Under the pieces are notes generated by a model, which searched no databases, was not told the origin of the DNA, and worked only from the letters and a program-made list of their open reading frames with translations. The translations under genes and the position numbers were made by a program. A stretch of 64,000 nt of DNA from NCBI GenBank assembly GCA_022702705.1, contig CM040421.1, positions 61,606,621 to 61,670,620 on the forward strand. The letters are read 5' to 3'. Each line of letters begins with the position of its first letter. Position 1 is the first letter of the stretch. This document shows, piece after piece, positions 13,101 to 23,767 of the stretch. This DNA is from Papilionanthe hookeriana x Papilionanthe teres (taxonomy: Eukaryota > Streptophyta > Magnoliopsida > Asparagales > Orchidaceae).

Positions 13101-13586
13101 TGTTCATTTTGTCTGTCCTTTAACGATTCAAATTTGTTTTATCGTTTATTTAATGTTCATGTGAATTTGGAGTTCATCATTTTTAGATTTTTATGGAAAG
13201 CTTTCTTTTATTCTTTTTTTTTATTTCTTTTCTGTTCTTTGTTCGAAGTTCATTTAACTTTGATGGCGTTTCCCAGTCAATTTGCACAAAAGAGGTGAAG
13301 GCAAAAAATGTGACATGGTCACTTTCATTCCAATCATGTTGAAGATACATCATATAACTCGATCTGGAATACATCTCATACAATCCATGTAGATTCAAAA
13401 CGGACTATGTATGATCTTTGTCGATCCATCCAAAAAAGGTAACTGTCAGAAATCCATGTCTGAATAGTGAGGTACATGGTCAATAACATCACCTTCCAAG
13501 CCATCCTTGGCAAGGATGCCGTATGGATGTACGTTGGAGGTGTGATATTTTCCATGTAACTCACGGCTCAGAAGGCCGGAGGCTCT
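13101..13586 (-). other. Spacer between AlkB-like gene and arrays
   Basis: AT-rich to about 13260, then mixed composition. Short frames occur on both strands but none resembles a known protein. It may include more 3' UTR or decayed gene end. Confidence 0.35.
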
Positions 13587-15038
13587 CTAGCTCCGGGTCC
13601 GTCGGAAGTGGTAAGGTGTCTTCCCGTCGTCCATCCTTCCGAAAGTAGCCGAGATCCGCTTCATCGGTACTCACGGTATGCAATGTTTAGCGACATCCGC
13701 TCCGTTGCCCTTCGATATCATGACGGAACCTACACGGTAATGGTATCTTTATCGGCCCTCGGAACTCACCTGGGCTCGTCTATCCGGAGGTCGAGATCCG
13801 AACATGATATTACACTCGTTCGAAAAGAAACCGTGCAAAAAGGTCGACAAAGTCGTGGTGATGCTATGTGCGGGGGTATGCGGTCACCACGCTTGTAAAT
13901 ATTAATGATGCAACCTGTTGGGTATGCAATCCGCCGGCGAGTACCCTCCATGTTATCAATCTTTTTACCATTCTTTTGATGACCAATGGCATTGGATCCA
14001 CCTGGCCATGATGAAGTATTCCCGGTGGGTTTGCCTTCCTGTCTTCTGTGAAGTTGTAGCAGCATCCGCATTGTATCGTAATTCTACCTTTCCCTGGCAT
14101 CCATCTCCGGGGTTCCGAGTAAGTGTTTTCTCTTAGGCGGCCCGCTCGGCCCATTCTTTTCAAATCCCGGATGCGATCCACGATTTGTTGTTGTTCGTAT
14201 TCCGAGAACACGTCCGTATGTAGCTCGAGGCCTTCTAGTATATTGATCCTTCGCCTCCGATTCTCTCGAAGTATTCAAAAGTTTTCTTTTCGACATTCCG
14301 CATTCTTTCCGGCTCGTATTCCGGAATAATCCGCAAATGGCGAGGCTTGGTGACGTATTGTGGGATATACGGCTCAATCCCTTCACGTTCTCCTCGCATA
14401 CCTCGGCTCCTCGGGGATGATGTCCGTCGGGACATCCTCCGGGTCGTTTCCGCAACAAGGTTATGCATTACTGGTGGTTCTATCTGGTGGCGTGGTAGCC
14501 TTCTTTCTTCTGATCTTCTTGAGATTTCCCTGATCTCTTCTGTCATCCTAGGAGCTGGTCTCCTTCTTTCAGGTACCTGGTGAACCGGTGTCCTTGAAGT
14601 GTATGTACTGGCAGTAGCAACAGTCTCGTCGCGCTGGTCCGCGGCTAATTTAGTTAACATCTTGCGGATACGGCGATTTTTATTTCTTCGTTGAGTTGCT
14701 GTGAGAGTAGCTCTTCGTACTTCCTGAATCTCTGTGGGCGTGGCGCTGACAAGCCTGCCCTCTGCTGTAGCGACTACAGACTTGATTTTCTTGTCTTCTT
14801 CAGTGCTTGTTTTCCTTTTCTTCTGCTTGGATTGGTGGCTTGGGCCACCCACTTTCATCACCGTCCGACCTGGGCGGTTCCTCTCGGTCAATCGGGACCC
14901 AGGTCACTTTCCTCATATCGCGAGCCTGCCGGTGCGAAGTCCGAGTGAATCTCGATTATCGCTCCATCTTTCACCCTCTTTTGTCGAGTGCAAGGCTTAC
15001 GCCATTTCTAAAGTTCGGGACCAACCGCCGTTCGACAT
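13587..15038 (-). pseudogene. AlkB-family 2OG-Fe(II) oxygenase gene (ALKBH9/10-like), broken, inside Tat-1
   Basis: The N-terminal part (15038 to about 14240) is a Lys/Arg-rich region with no domain I recognise. The C-terminal part has AlkB-family motifs in family order: GRITIQCGCCYNF (14088-14050), NPPGIL (14031-14014), INIY and PPHI (13906-13865), RPFCTVSF (13846-13823), GNGADVAKHC (13709-13680) and KRISATF (13661-13641). Plant ALKBH9/10 proteins of this family remove N6-methyl from adenosine in RNA. Broken: at least four frame changes and several stops. The Asp expected two residues after the first catalytic His reads Ala (13864-13862), in a frame-disturbed stretch. The second Arg of the RxxxxxR motif reads Gly (13640-13638). 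The second His (13685-13683) is present. It has no introns inside, shares pol's strand, and sits between integrase and the 3' UTR arrays, which suggests captured cargo. The start at 15038 is a guess based on the splice acceptor at 15043. Confidence 0.85.
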
Positions 15039-15042
15039 TTCC

Positions 15043-15066
15043 CTGCGAAAAGACAAGGAAAAGGAT
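15043..15066 (-). other. Splice-acceptor-like site before the AlkB-like gene
   Basis: On the minus strand a pyrimidine-rich run (ccttttccttgtcttttcg) ends in CAG|GG at 15043, and the first ATG follows 4 bases later at 15038. The DNA just upstream (15067-15253) is AT-rich like a plant intron. No donor was pinned down. Confidence 0.45.
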
Positions 15067-15253
15067 CGAGGGCATCGTACTAAGAACAAGAACATTAAGA
15101 AAATGTTTATTAAAGACACATTTTTTTATTACTTTTATATTTTTAAATTTAACGAGAATGAAGTGGGATAAGATCGTGAAAGAGATTTTGATATGGAAGA
15201 GAAAACAAGGAAAACTTTATTATCATGATTTTATTATTTTAGCACATTTTTTA
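15067..15253 (-). other. AT-rich spacer between integrase and AlkB-like gene
   Basis: Poly-T and A/T runs in contrast to the roughly balanced composition on both sides. It has no open frame of note and could be intronic. Confidence 0.4.
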
Positions 15254-16590
15254 TTATTTTTGGGTTCGGACCCGATCATAAGTAACTACTTCGCCCGTGC
15301 TTCTAGGGATGAAGAATTCATTCCTTCGAAACATCGAGTAGCGTAATACTTCTTCAAGTATCGTCCGTTGATCGGAAGCATATGTCGTTCTCCTTGGCAA
15401 TTCACTAGCTGGTAGGAACCTCCTGAGTATACTTGCTTCAACCACAAACGGTCCTTCCCAAGTGGGTTCAAATTTTCCTCCTATCTTGCTGTGTGCAAGG
15501 ATAGGTCTCTTGAGAACGAGTACTAAGTCACCAACTTTGAAGGTTCTCGGGTGGACCAATTTGTCATGGGCTTGAACCATCTTAGCTTGGTATAGTTCTA
15601 AATTCTGCTGCGCTGCAAGTCTTTTCCCTTCCAGGCTTTCCAATTCTTCTAGTCGTAATTTGGCATTCTCTTCTGTCGTGATTTTGTTTGCAACTGCAAT
15701 TCTGAGTGAAGGAAGCCTGGACCTCTAAAGGTAACACTCGCCTCGGAGCCATACACCGGAGCGTAAGGTGTAGCTTCGAGTATGAGTTCTGAAGGTTGTC
15801 CGGTAGGCCCATAAGGCTTCTAATAACTTCTCGTGCCAATTTCTCTTATTATCGTCCAAAGTTTTCTTTAAGATTTGAACGAGAGTTTTATTAAAAGCCT
15901 CAGCTAGGCCGTTTGCTCTTGGGTAGTAAATTGTTGAATATCGCCAGTCGATTCCGTGTCTCCTGACAAAATTGTTGATTTGTGTGCTTCGAATGCCGAC
16001 CCATTATCCGAGATGATCCCGCCCGCACTCCGAAACGGTAGGCAACTTGGTTTTTGAAAAATTGTAGTACGTGGTGTGCTTTCACTTCTCCGAGTGGAAC
16101 CGCTCTGCCCACTTGGAAAAGTAATCTGTAGCCGCAAGAATGAAGTGATGTCCTTTTGAAGATGGTGGTTCTATTGGACCCACTATATCTGTGCCCCAAC
16201 ATTCAAATGGCCACGACGCAATTGTTGGATGTAGCACATTTGGAGGTTGGTGTAGAACCACTCCGTGCACTTGGCATTGGTGACAGCTCTTGGCGATTTT
16301 CATGCAATCGGTCATCATCGAGGGCCAGTAGTACCCTAGTCTTTTAATTTTCATTTTCATCTTCGGACCCGATCGGTGAGCGCCACGAGTCTCGAATGCA
16401 CCTCTTTAACAATTTCACGGGCCTCGGACCCACTTAGGCACCTTAGCCACATTTGATCGGAAGACCTTCCGTATAACGTGTTGTTTATTAATGCGTAAGA
16501 CGGAGTTCTTTTCTTGATCCGATGGGCTAACGACCTATCGTCCGGTAGTCTTCCCGTTTGCGGTGTAGTTCGATTAATGGTCGTCGCCAA
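15254..16590 (-). pseudogene. pol: Integrase of Tat-1
   Basis: The N-terminal zinc-binding part includes 'GYYWPSMMTDC...SCHQCQ' near 16335-16280. The catalytic core starts with 'WGTDIVGPIEPP' and 'ATDYFSKWAE' (16200-16090), followed by a decayed stretch with 'ISDNGSAFEAHK' in another frame near 16020-15985. The C-terminal part has 'KVGDLVLVLKRP' and 'WEGPFVVE' (15643-15254), ending in 'INGRYLKKYY' in a shifted frame. Integrase joins the cDNA to host DNA. Several frame changes make it non-functional. It lies immediately upstream of the AlkB-like gene. Confidence 0.88.
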
Positions 16591-16599
16591 TCTTCTGTG

Positions 16600-16850
16600 T
16601 TTTACGTCATCTGTTGCAACCGATTCCTTTTCTTTTTCGATTTGTGTATTGTGTCTATGTCGAGCCGTGATAGGACCCGACGTCCGTGAACCGACACTTC
16701 CACCGATTCATCTTGCAAGCGTGCAAATTCTTTTGCTAGACGAGCTAACGCATCTCGCTAAAGCATTTTCTTTTCCGGGAATTTTGTAGATCGTCACATT
16801 CGGAATTTGTTCCAACAATTTGTATGACATACTCTGGAAGTATTGCTCGA
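16600..16850 (-). other. Decayed link between second RNase H and integrase
   Basis: Fragments of pol frames with stops; no separate domain recognised. Confidence 0.35.
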
Positions 16851-17170
16851 GTCTTGGCTTTAAAATTACATATCTGTCCGGCGATCCGTTGAATGATTAA
16901 CTGCGAATCCCCATAGATGTTGATGTCCGTTATCCCTATTCGAATAGTTAATTCCGAGTCTCGTTGTGAGGGCTTCGTATTCTGCTTTGTTGTTTGTAGA
17001 CAGCTCTGTCAAGTGGTAGGAGTATCTTAACATCCCCCGCTCCGGTGTTATAAAGATCAATCCGATTCCTGCCTTACCGGGCACTATCACTTGCGATTCT
17101 TCGTCTTTGCGTGCTGAAGATGCTCCGTCGAAATATAATTCCCAACGTCGATCATCAGGGTCTTCTAGGC
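16851..17170 (-). pseudogene. pol: Second (archaeal-type) RNase H of Tat-1
   Basis: 'YFDGASS' near 17140-17120 and 'GAGIGLIFITPE', 'STNNKAEYEALTTRLG' (about 17075-16950) are the DG and E-containing motifs of the extra RNase H seen only in Tat-lineage plant retrotransposons. It acts on RNA/DNA hybrids in addition to the RT-linked RNase H. Frameshifts follow the EYEAL motif. It supports assignment to Tat rather than Athila. Confidence 0.8.
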
Positions 17171-17368
17171 TTATTATTTGTTCATCCGGCGATCGTCATT
17201 GAGAGGAGATTCCGCCGACAAAGGGTGTGCTGCGAGGAAGTCTCGCTAGGACTTGTCCCTTTACGGCACGAAGAGGCACGAAAGTTATATCGAATTGCAA
17301 TAATATCATTAACCATCCGGCAAGTCCGCCGTAAAGCGTTGGACGGGTCATCGAAGTATTGCAATGGA

Positions 17369-18560
17369 TTAAATTTCGAGATCGGAGTTGACCTTATGAG
17401 AAAGCATGTAGTGCCTGAGCTTTTGAGCCGCGAAGATCGGGGCCAAACAGTGCTTTTCAATTGCGGGATACTTTATTTCCGTCGGAAGTAAACGACGGCT
17501 TAGGTAGTAAAGAGCATTTTCTTTACCTTCATCATTGACCTGGGCTAACAGGGCTCCGAGAGAGTCGTCTAGAGCCGCGATATAAAGTATCAGCGGTCTA
17601 CCTGAGACTGGGGCTGCTAAGACAGGAGGTGTCATTAAATACTGTTTAATGTCTTCGAAGGCCTTCTGGCATTTTTCTTCCCAAATAAATTTTGCGTCCT
17701 TTTTAACTAGTGCCGGGAAAGGCTGACACCTACCTGACAAGTTTGAGATAAAGCGTCAAAGATATGCCAACTTCCCTTGAAAAGATCGTAGTTGTTTTAA
17801 GGTTTTGGGAGGCAGCATTTCTAAGATAGCTTTAATCTTTTCCGGGTCGATTTCAGTTCCACGATGTCGGACAACGAATCCTAAGAATTTCCCGGAGGTG
17901 ACGCCGAAGGCGCATTTTAAGGGATTCATCTTAAGGTTAAATTGTCTTAATCGTTCGAAAACAATTCTCAAATCATACAGGTGGTTTTCCTTTACTTTAC
18001 TTTTGATGACAACATCATCCACGTAGCATTCGACTTGATTGTGGATGAGGTCATAAAAAATTCTTGCCATTGCTCTCTGGTAGGTTGCTCTCGCGTTCTT
18101 CGATCCGAATGACATCACTTTGTGTAGCAATATACTCCGATCGGCGTTCTGAATGCTGTAAGTTTTTTATCTTCTGGAGCAATTTTTATCTGGTTGTATC
18201 CTGAAGATCCATCCATGAATGAAAATATTTCATGTGTCGAAGCAATGTCGATCATTAATTCTAGGATCGGTAGAGGAAATTCATCTTTTGGACATGCCTT
18301 GTTTAAATCTCCGAAATCCACATAAATTCGATCCGACCATTCTTCTTTCGATCGGCACTACATTGGCTAACCAAGTCGGGTATTGTTCTTCACGAGACAA
18401 ATTTAGCGTCTATTAGCTTTTTAACTTCGGCTATGACTTGTTGTTCGATTTCTAGACGCATTCTTCCGGAACCTTGTCCGATCGGAACGAGGCGGGATCC
18501 ACTCCTATCTTATGGACTGCGACCTCCGGAGCTAAACACGGCATCTCATCGTAGCTCCAA
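17369..18560 (-). pseudogene. pol: Reverse transcriptase and RNase H of Tat-1
   Basis: RT motifs are in order: 'DLNKACPKDEFPLP' (18310-18270), 'FMDGSSGYNQI' (18220-18185), and the catalytic 'CYVDDVVIKSK' (18035-18000), followed by 'KCAFGVTSGKFLGF' (17910-17870) and the thumb. The RNase H part has 'FIWEEKCQKAFEDIK', 'LYIAALDDSLGALLAQ', 'ALYYLSRRLLPTEIKYPAIEKHCLA' split over 17690-17430. The YVDD box is intact, but the gene is cut by frameshifts and stops. Confidence 0.9.
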
Positions 18561-18754
18561 GCAAAACGAGTCTTTAAATTCCATTAATAACTTGATTATT
18601 TCTTCGGAGTCTTCTTTATTGAGTAAGGAGCTAACAAAGGTAGGTCTAGGCTCTTCGCTAGTACCTAAGTTAACTTCCGTTAACTCATCTATTGTAGATT
18701 TAATCTCTTCTTCGAATTCGGTGGAGCGTCTCCAATTTGTAAATCTTCAAATTA

Positions 18755-19951
18755 TTACGTAGTTTCCATGCGGTTTTCATTAGACTCGCAAGTGACAACC
18801 AAGCAAAATTCAGCATCGTCAACTGATCCTACTGTGCCTAATCCGAGACCATGCTTTGAATTGGGTGGACGACCGGAGTTATTCCATAACTTTTCAAAAT
18901 GTTGTGATTGACCTTTTGTCCATTTTCGAGGTAAGAAACCACGCTGAATTAAATTTTGAACACGGGAGAGTACCACTCAAAAGGTAATTTCATTAATTCT
19001 GATGAAGTGACATCTTCAAATTGTACATTATTTTCAGTTTTGGAGGAAGGAGCACCACGGTAGAATTTGATTGGCTTTGCACCGCCGCTACGTACCTCTT
19101 TGACCACCATACCCTTGATCTTATTAGGATGAATCAGGGTTAGGGTCATAGTATGTACATAGTGGTTAATCTTCTCGTACATCGATTTGTATTCTTCGTT
19201 CTTCTCATCTTCGAGAGAGATCTTAAATTGCGGCTTCTTCCGACTTATTGTTGCTGCTTCTTGTTTGATTTCTTTTTCTTCTTCAGAACTATCTTCCCAA
19301 TCGACATTGATGGGCGGTTTCCTCCGTCCAGCTCGTCCTAACGTCTCTACCACGACCTCGTCCCCGGCCTCGACCTCGGATGCGAGTTGTGGAGAAACCT
19401 TCACCATCTCGCCGCAAGGGAGTGGTGAGTGACTGTTGGACTAGAACTTCAGGTTCTTCGTTGTTCTGAACTTTCTTCGCTTCATTCGTTATGGTATCTC
19501 TGGAGAAGATTGTTTTCTTCGGAGGTGCATAATAAGCTGCATCTTCATGGATTCCAATTTCATGTACAAAGAATGGTTGTAAGTCACCTTTGATGCACTG
19601 TTCCCCTCCATTGTAGAATTTGATGCACTGATGTAGAGATGATGGTACCATCCAGTTTTCATGTATCCATGGTCGGCCCAGTAGAGCATTGAACGACGTT
19701 TCTGAATCAATTATGTAAAATTTAGCGGTTGTCTTTGCTAAGTCACCGATCTTCATTAGCAGTGTTATTGACCCGAGGGCTCTTTCTCCTTTCTGGTTGA
19801 ATCCTCTTAATAACATTTTTTCGGCTTCGAGCTCGCGAGCATCAATTTCCAAATATGCTAGTGTTCGAAAACTCATTATATTGATTGATGCTCCTGGATC
19901 CACCAATACTCTGGAGAGTGTAAACTTCCCAATTGTAACTAAAATGTACAA
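18755..19951 (-). pseudogene. pol: Aspartic protease and protease-RT linker of Tat-1
   Basis: 'RVLVDPGASINIMS' (about 19920-19875) is the retroviral-type aspartic protease active-site loop (D-x-G-A-S). 'NALLGRPWIHE' (about 19700) is the second conserved block. The rest (19660-18755) is an acidic/basic linker including a Gly-Arg-rich run near 19360 that ends in decayed frames before RT. The protease would process the gag-pol polyprotein. Confidence 0.8.
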
Positions 19952-20326
19952 TGTCGGTTGTGATCTCGCATCCCAAGTAGTAGGTCATTGTACGTGAAGG
20001 TAACACCTCGTTGTTCTTTTAACGAGCAAACCTCATCTAAGGAATCTCCGGCCATTTGAGCTAAGCAAATTTCCGGATCAAGTAAGGCCTAGATCGGAGC
20101 TTCTCTCATCTCCTTTGATAAGATGAGAGCGTCGTAGATGCTCGGTTTGGCGGTAGTTTCCTAAGATGGGCTAGCACGTTGTAGTCCACTTTATTTTCAT
20201 GTGTCTCGGCTTCTTCCCGAATGGGTATTTCTTCTGCCGGGGTTGGTTCTTCTTGAACAACCACCGCTTTCCTTTGTCCTTTGGACCCATTCTCGGAGGT
20301 AGAACTCTTCCACTTCTTAAGTTAAC
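19952..20326 (-). other. Decayed gag-protease junction
   Basis: Stops in all minus frames, but remnants continue the flanking frames. It is probably the gag C-terminus and protease N-terminus after frameshifts. Confidence 0.4.
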
Positions 20327-21400
20327 TCACGTAATTTCTTCTGAATCTAGTGTTGAGTTTGCTAGTGTCTCCTCTTGAATCGGAATGACAGGTTCTTCTG
20401 GATTAGCTTCGGAGTCTGAAGGCTCTAACTCTATTATGACTGGAGCTCCCCGAAACTCGCAGATAGATTCGTTGCTTGTTGAACTCTCGTAGCCTCCTTG
20501 ATGGATGTCTTCTTCATCATTGCGATCGTCGAGATTGTGTATGATTTGAGAATTGTCGTTGGTATCGAATTCGATTTCCAGATTGTCGCTAGTTACGTAA
20601 TCGTTAGAAACAGTCAAAACGTAGCCAACACCATCACCCTTATCATTATAAGATCCCACCGAAGTGAGCAGATAATCATACAGAGTCTGAGGTTCGAGGG
20701 ATTTCTCCCCCGAATCCGAAACAACTATCCTAGGATAAGCAGCCCCTAGTCTAGCCTTAAGAGCCTTGGTCTTCTCCTCTTCGTCAATTTTCTTCTTCTC
20801 TTCAATCGTCTCCTGTTGAGGTGGTTCTTCTATAGCAAGTGATAGTGCCGACTTGACAGGTTTCGAACTCTGAATTGAAGCTCGCACCGAAGCGGTTTGG
20901 ATGCTGTCTAAAATCTTCTTCGAAGACCTTGTCCAAGCGGTAGTCCATCCATCATCAGTCGCATAGGGATCTATCGGAACAATGAGATCAGTCGAGACAA
21001 CATTGAAGGAACCTCCTTTCTGGGGTTCCTTCATGTACTCCGTCGGGATTATTATATTCCCTTTCCGAAGGTTGTCATTGAGCCAACTTTTGAAGGTGAT
21101 ACAATCTTCTATCTTGTGTCCAAGCATCCGGTGGTAAGGGCAAAAGTTAGCATCACCTTTCTTGTTGACTTCTTCTGGTCTCTTAGGTTCTGGCAGTTGG
21201 AAATCTGGAGTCTTCATCATACTGCGGAACATTTTTGGTACTGCCTCATTCTTGAACGGATACTCCCTGCTCAGAAGCTCCCTTAATGTACGCTGCAGAC
21301 GAGGCGGTTGTTCATACTGTTGGGATGACTGATAGCTGGGTCGGGGTTGCTGGTAATTCTGTTGAGGTTGCTCTGGCCGTTCGTACACTGTTGGGATGAC
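20327..21400 (-). pseudogene. gag: C-terminal gag of Tat-1, N-terminus missing
   Basis: A Gln/Pro-rich region (21395-21290), then 'LSREYPFKNEAVP', then the zinc-knuckle-like 'FCPYHRMLGHKIEDC' (about 21155-21110), which is characteristic of Tat-lineage gag. An acidic tail follows to the stop at 20327. Gag packages genomic RNA. The first residues of the open frame (upstream of 21400) are LTR-derived, because a deletion fused LTR to mid-gag; the gag N-terminus, leader and PBS are gone. Confidence 0.83.
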
Positions 21401-21410
21401 TGAGGGGGTA
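21388..21410 (-). other. LTR-gag fusion junction
   Basis: LTR homology (tgaggggg then gggtttaaat) ends at about 21401 and gag sequence begins. ctgttgggatgactga ends at the junction and recurs 71 bp inside gag (21317-21332). TGA is shared by both sides (microhomology). The break lies about 13 bp downstream of the LTR TATA-like box in transcription direction. Confidence 0.7.
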
Positions 21411-23762
21411 GGGTTTAAATAGAGGTGGCTGGAGAGCCTCACAGGGATGGCCAAGGGTTGGGATCAGCTGCTCTGGGCATGGGAAGAACAGCCATGGTGG
21501 CCATTGGGCATGGGGCGACTCGGCAAGGTGGAATTCCAAAGTTGGCTCACATGTGAGCTCTCGGGTGTGGTGTTTTCCGGCGACCGGTGGTCGGCCGTCC
21601 GGGCACCGGTCACCATCTTGTTCGGGTGGCTTAGGGTCAGGGTTTAGTGTAGGCAATTGGCAAATGCCATGTGTAAAAGGCTTGGATTAGAATGGAATGG
21701 GAGAGGGCTCATTTTGGCTCAAATTGGTCAACCCATCCATTTGGGCTAGGTGCACCACCAAAGGCTTGGTTTAGGCTGAATAGAAAGTGATTTAGGTCAG
21801 CTTAATCAGTGGGGAATGGTCACCATCCAAGTACAATTAAGCTTAAGCAAGGTTTAGTGGAATCATGAGAGTGGATAATCACCTTTAGGAATTAACGAAA
21901 GAGTCTCCTCTTTTTGCCCAAAATGGCATGTTGACATGTAAAGAGGCTCTCATGGCTTCCATGTGGCTCATGCATGGCTTCATGGCTCATCTTTGGCTTG
22001 GGAAAAGTTAAGTCAATTTCATGGAAATGGATTTAAGAAAAATTTTGGTATTTTGATGGAATTTGTATGAGGCTTAATTTGGAATGGCTTCATGATGAAT
22101 TTTCAAACTTAGGGATTGATTTTAATTAAGGGTATGATGAGAAGAATTTGTCATATGGGCTTTAGCATGAAATTTGGGCTTTTAGGAAGGTTTCATGTAA
22201 GTGGGCTTTTGGTTTAAAAATAGATTTATGGATGGGAATTTTTTAGAAGTTTGGGCCAAATAATTGTTGGGTTTAGCTCATGGATGTGTCATGAGTGACT
22301 TGAAGCAAATTGGGAGTGATTTGGGTTTGAATTGGGTTGAATTTGGGCATCTTTGGTGAATGGGCTAATATAGGTCAAATTGGGCTAGCTTGGGCCAATG
22401 TTGGGCTAGGGTTGAAATTGATGTAAAATAAATGTTGGGAAATGTTGATGGGAGTGTTTCAAAGAGGTTTTGGCTTTGGTTGGGCTTTGATTTTGGGGTT
22501 TGGGCTTATTTGTGTTAGGTTTGGGTTTAGGTCAAAATTGGGCCTTTTTGATTTTGGGTTGAATTTGAGTGGGGTTTGGCTCTAAATTTTGGGCAAATAA
22601 TGTTAGGGTTTTGTTTGTAGGGATGTTAAGGAAGGTTTAGAAAAGATTTGGGGTTAATTGGAGTTGAATTGGGTGAGTTTGGGTTAGGTTTGGGTCATGG
22701 GTCCAATTTGGGCTTTAAGGCCAAAAGTGAAATTGGATCCAAATGTCAATCAAATTGGACTTGGATTTGGTCTAGATATGTGTTGGGAATGTTGAATTGA
22801 AGTTTAGAATTGAATTGGACCAGAATTTGGGTCAATTGGGTAGGTTTGGTTTGACATTGGGTTCACTTAGGGTTAAAATGGGTCAAATTGGGGGTTTTGA
22901 TAAAAGTGGAGTAAATTGACAAAATTGGCCCATGGTGTAGTTTAACAAAATGAAATTAGAAATATTTTGGATTTTCTGGAATTTTCTGGGAATTTTCTAA
23001 ATTTTTTGATTTTTGGGTCAAAAGGGGTATTTTGGGTATTTGGAGGGTATTGGGAGGTATTTTTGGAATTTTTGGTATTTTTGGCTATGGATGATCAATT
23101 TGAGTAATGTGGAAATGTTTGGGATTGGTTTTGAGGAATTTTGGGTGATTTGGAAATTTTGGAGGATTTCGAGGGTTTTGGGTAGGCTAGGCGGGTGTAG
23201 GGTCCCGGGAGTCAAAAATTGAAAATTTGGAAAATTGAAGATTGGGTAAATGTAAGTGGAATGAAATCATTTTTGTTGAGCCATGAAGCCATATCAAGCC
23301 CACATGAGCCATGAAGGGACTCATTTGAAGCATTCACTATGTTGTTCCTAACCCTCTTAGCCAAGGGCTTAGGGGTTAAGGACCATCCATGTGAATCACC
23401 TTCATGAGTCAGGAGGTCAAGTTGGGTATGGGTGTGGTTTTAGGAGGTGTGTGAAAGTGTAGTGTATAAGTGTAGTGTGTGTGTAAGTCGGCCCTCACCG
23501 GACCGGGCCACCCGAGGCGGTCCTAAGGCCGAAGAGTCCTATAGGAACTCATCCTTTAAACTTCCACATTTGATTTCAATCCTCTAGGTGATTAGGGGTC
23601 TACAATCAAGTTTGTAGAGTTTGCAGGGAGTTAAGAAGTGGTTTGAGTTTCTAAGTGGTGGGTCCCAATTCTAATCCTCTAAGATAGTCAAAGGGAAAGC
23701 CTAAGACTAGATCCTAAGTACTAAAGAGAGAAGGGAAGACCTCATCAAAAATGAGGTCAACA
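21401..23762 (-). mobile_element. Truncated 5' LTR of Tat-1 (U3 only)
   Basis: This 2.36-kb piece aligns with 9047-11447 and starts on the minus strand with TGTTGACCTC at 23762. It keeps the G/T-rich (plus-strand) U3 and the TATA-like box at 21414-21422 and lacks the downstream roughly 4.4 kb of the LTR. Confidence 0.85.
21414..21422 (-). promoter_or_regulatory. TATA-box candidate of truncated 5' LTR
   Basis: Same CTATTTAAA motif. A start about 30 bp downstream would fall inside gag. Confidence 0.45.
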
Positions 23763-23767
23763 AGGAT
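23763..23767. repeat. Putative target site of Tat-1 (aggat)
   Basis: The first 5 bases next to the LTR terminus. The partner copy would lie left of the window, so it cannot be confirmed here. Confidence 0.4.

Larger units (their letters stand above)
1..23762 (-). mobile_element. Tat-1: Tat-lineage Ty3/gypsy LTR retrotransposon, degenerate
   Basis: On the minus strand the order is truncated 5' LTR (23762 to 21401), gag, protease, RT, RNase H, archaeal-type second RNase H, integrase, an AlkB-like gene, a tandem array, a polypurine tract, then a 3' LTR that runs past base 1. The CxxHxxxGHxxxxC-like gag motif, the second RNase H with 'NNKAEYEAL', and very long LTRs are known traits of the Tat/Ogre/Retand group. 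The 5' LTR starts TGTTGACCTC and abuts the Athila-A protease region, so Tat-1 inserted into Athila-A; the putative target duplication is aggat at 23763. The left end is outside the window. All frames carry stops or frameshifts. Confidence 0.88.

Noticed and set aside
14734..15346. Plus-strand frames opposite the AlkB-like gene and integrase end
   Set aside because: Shadow frames; the minus strand carries the recognisable domains.
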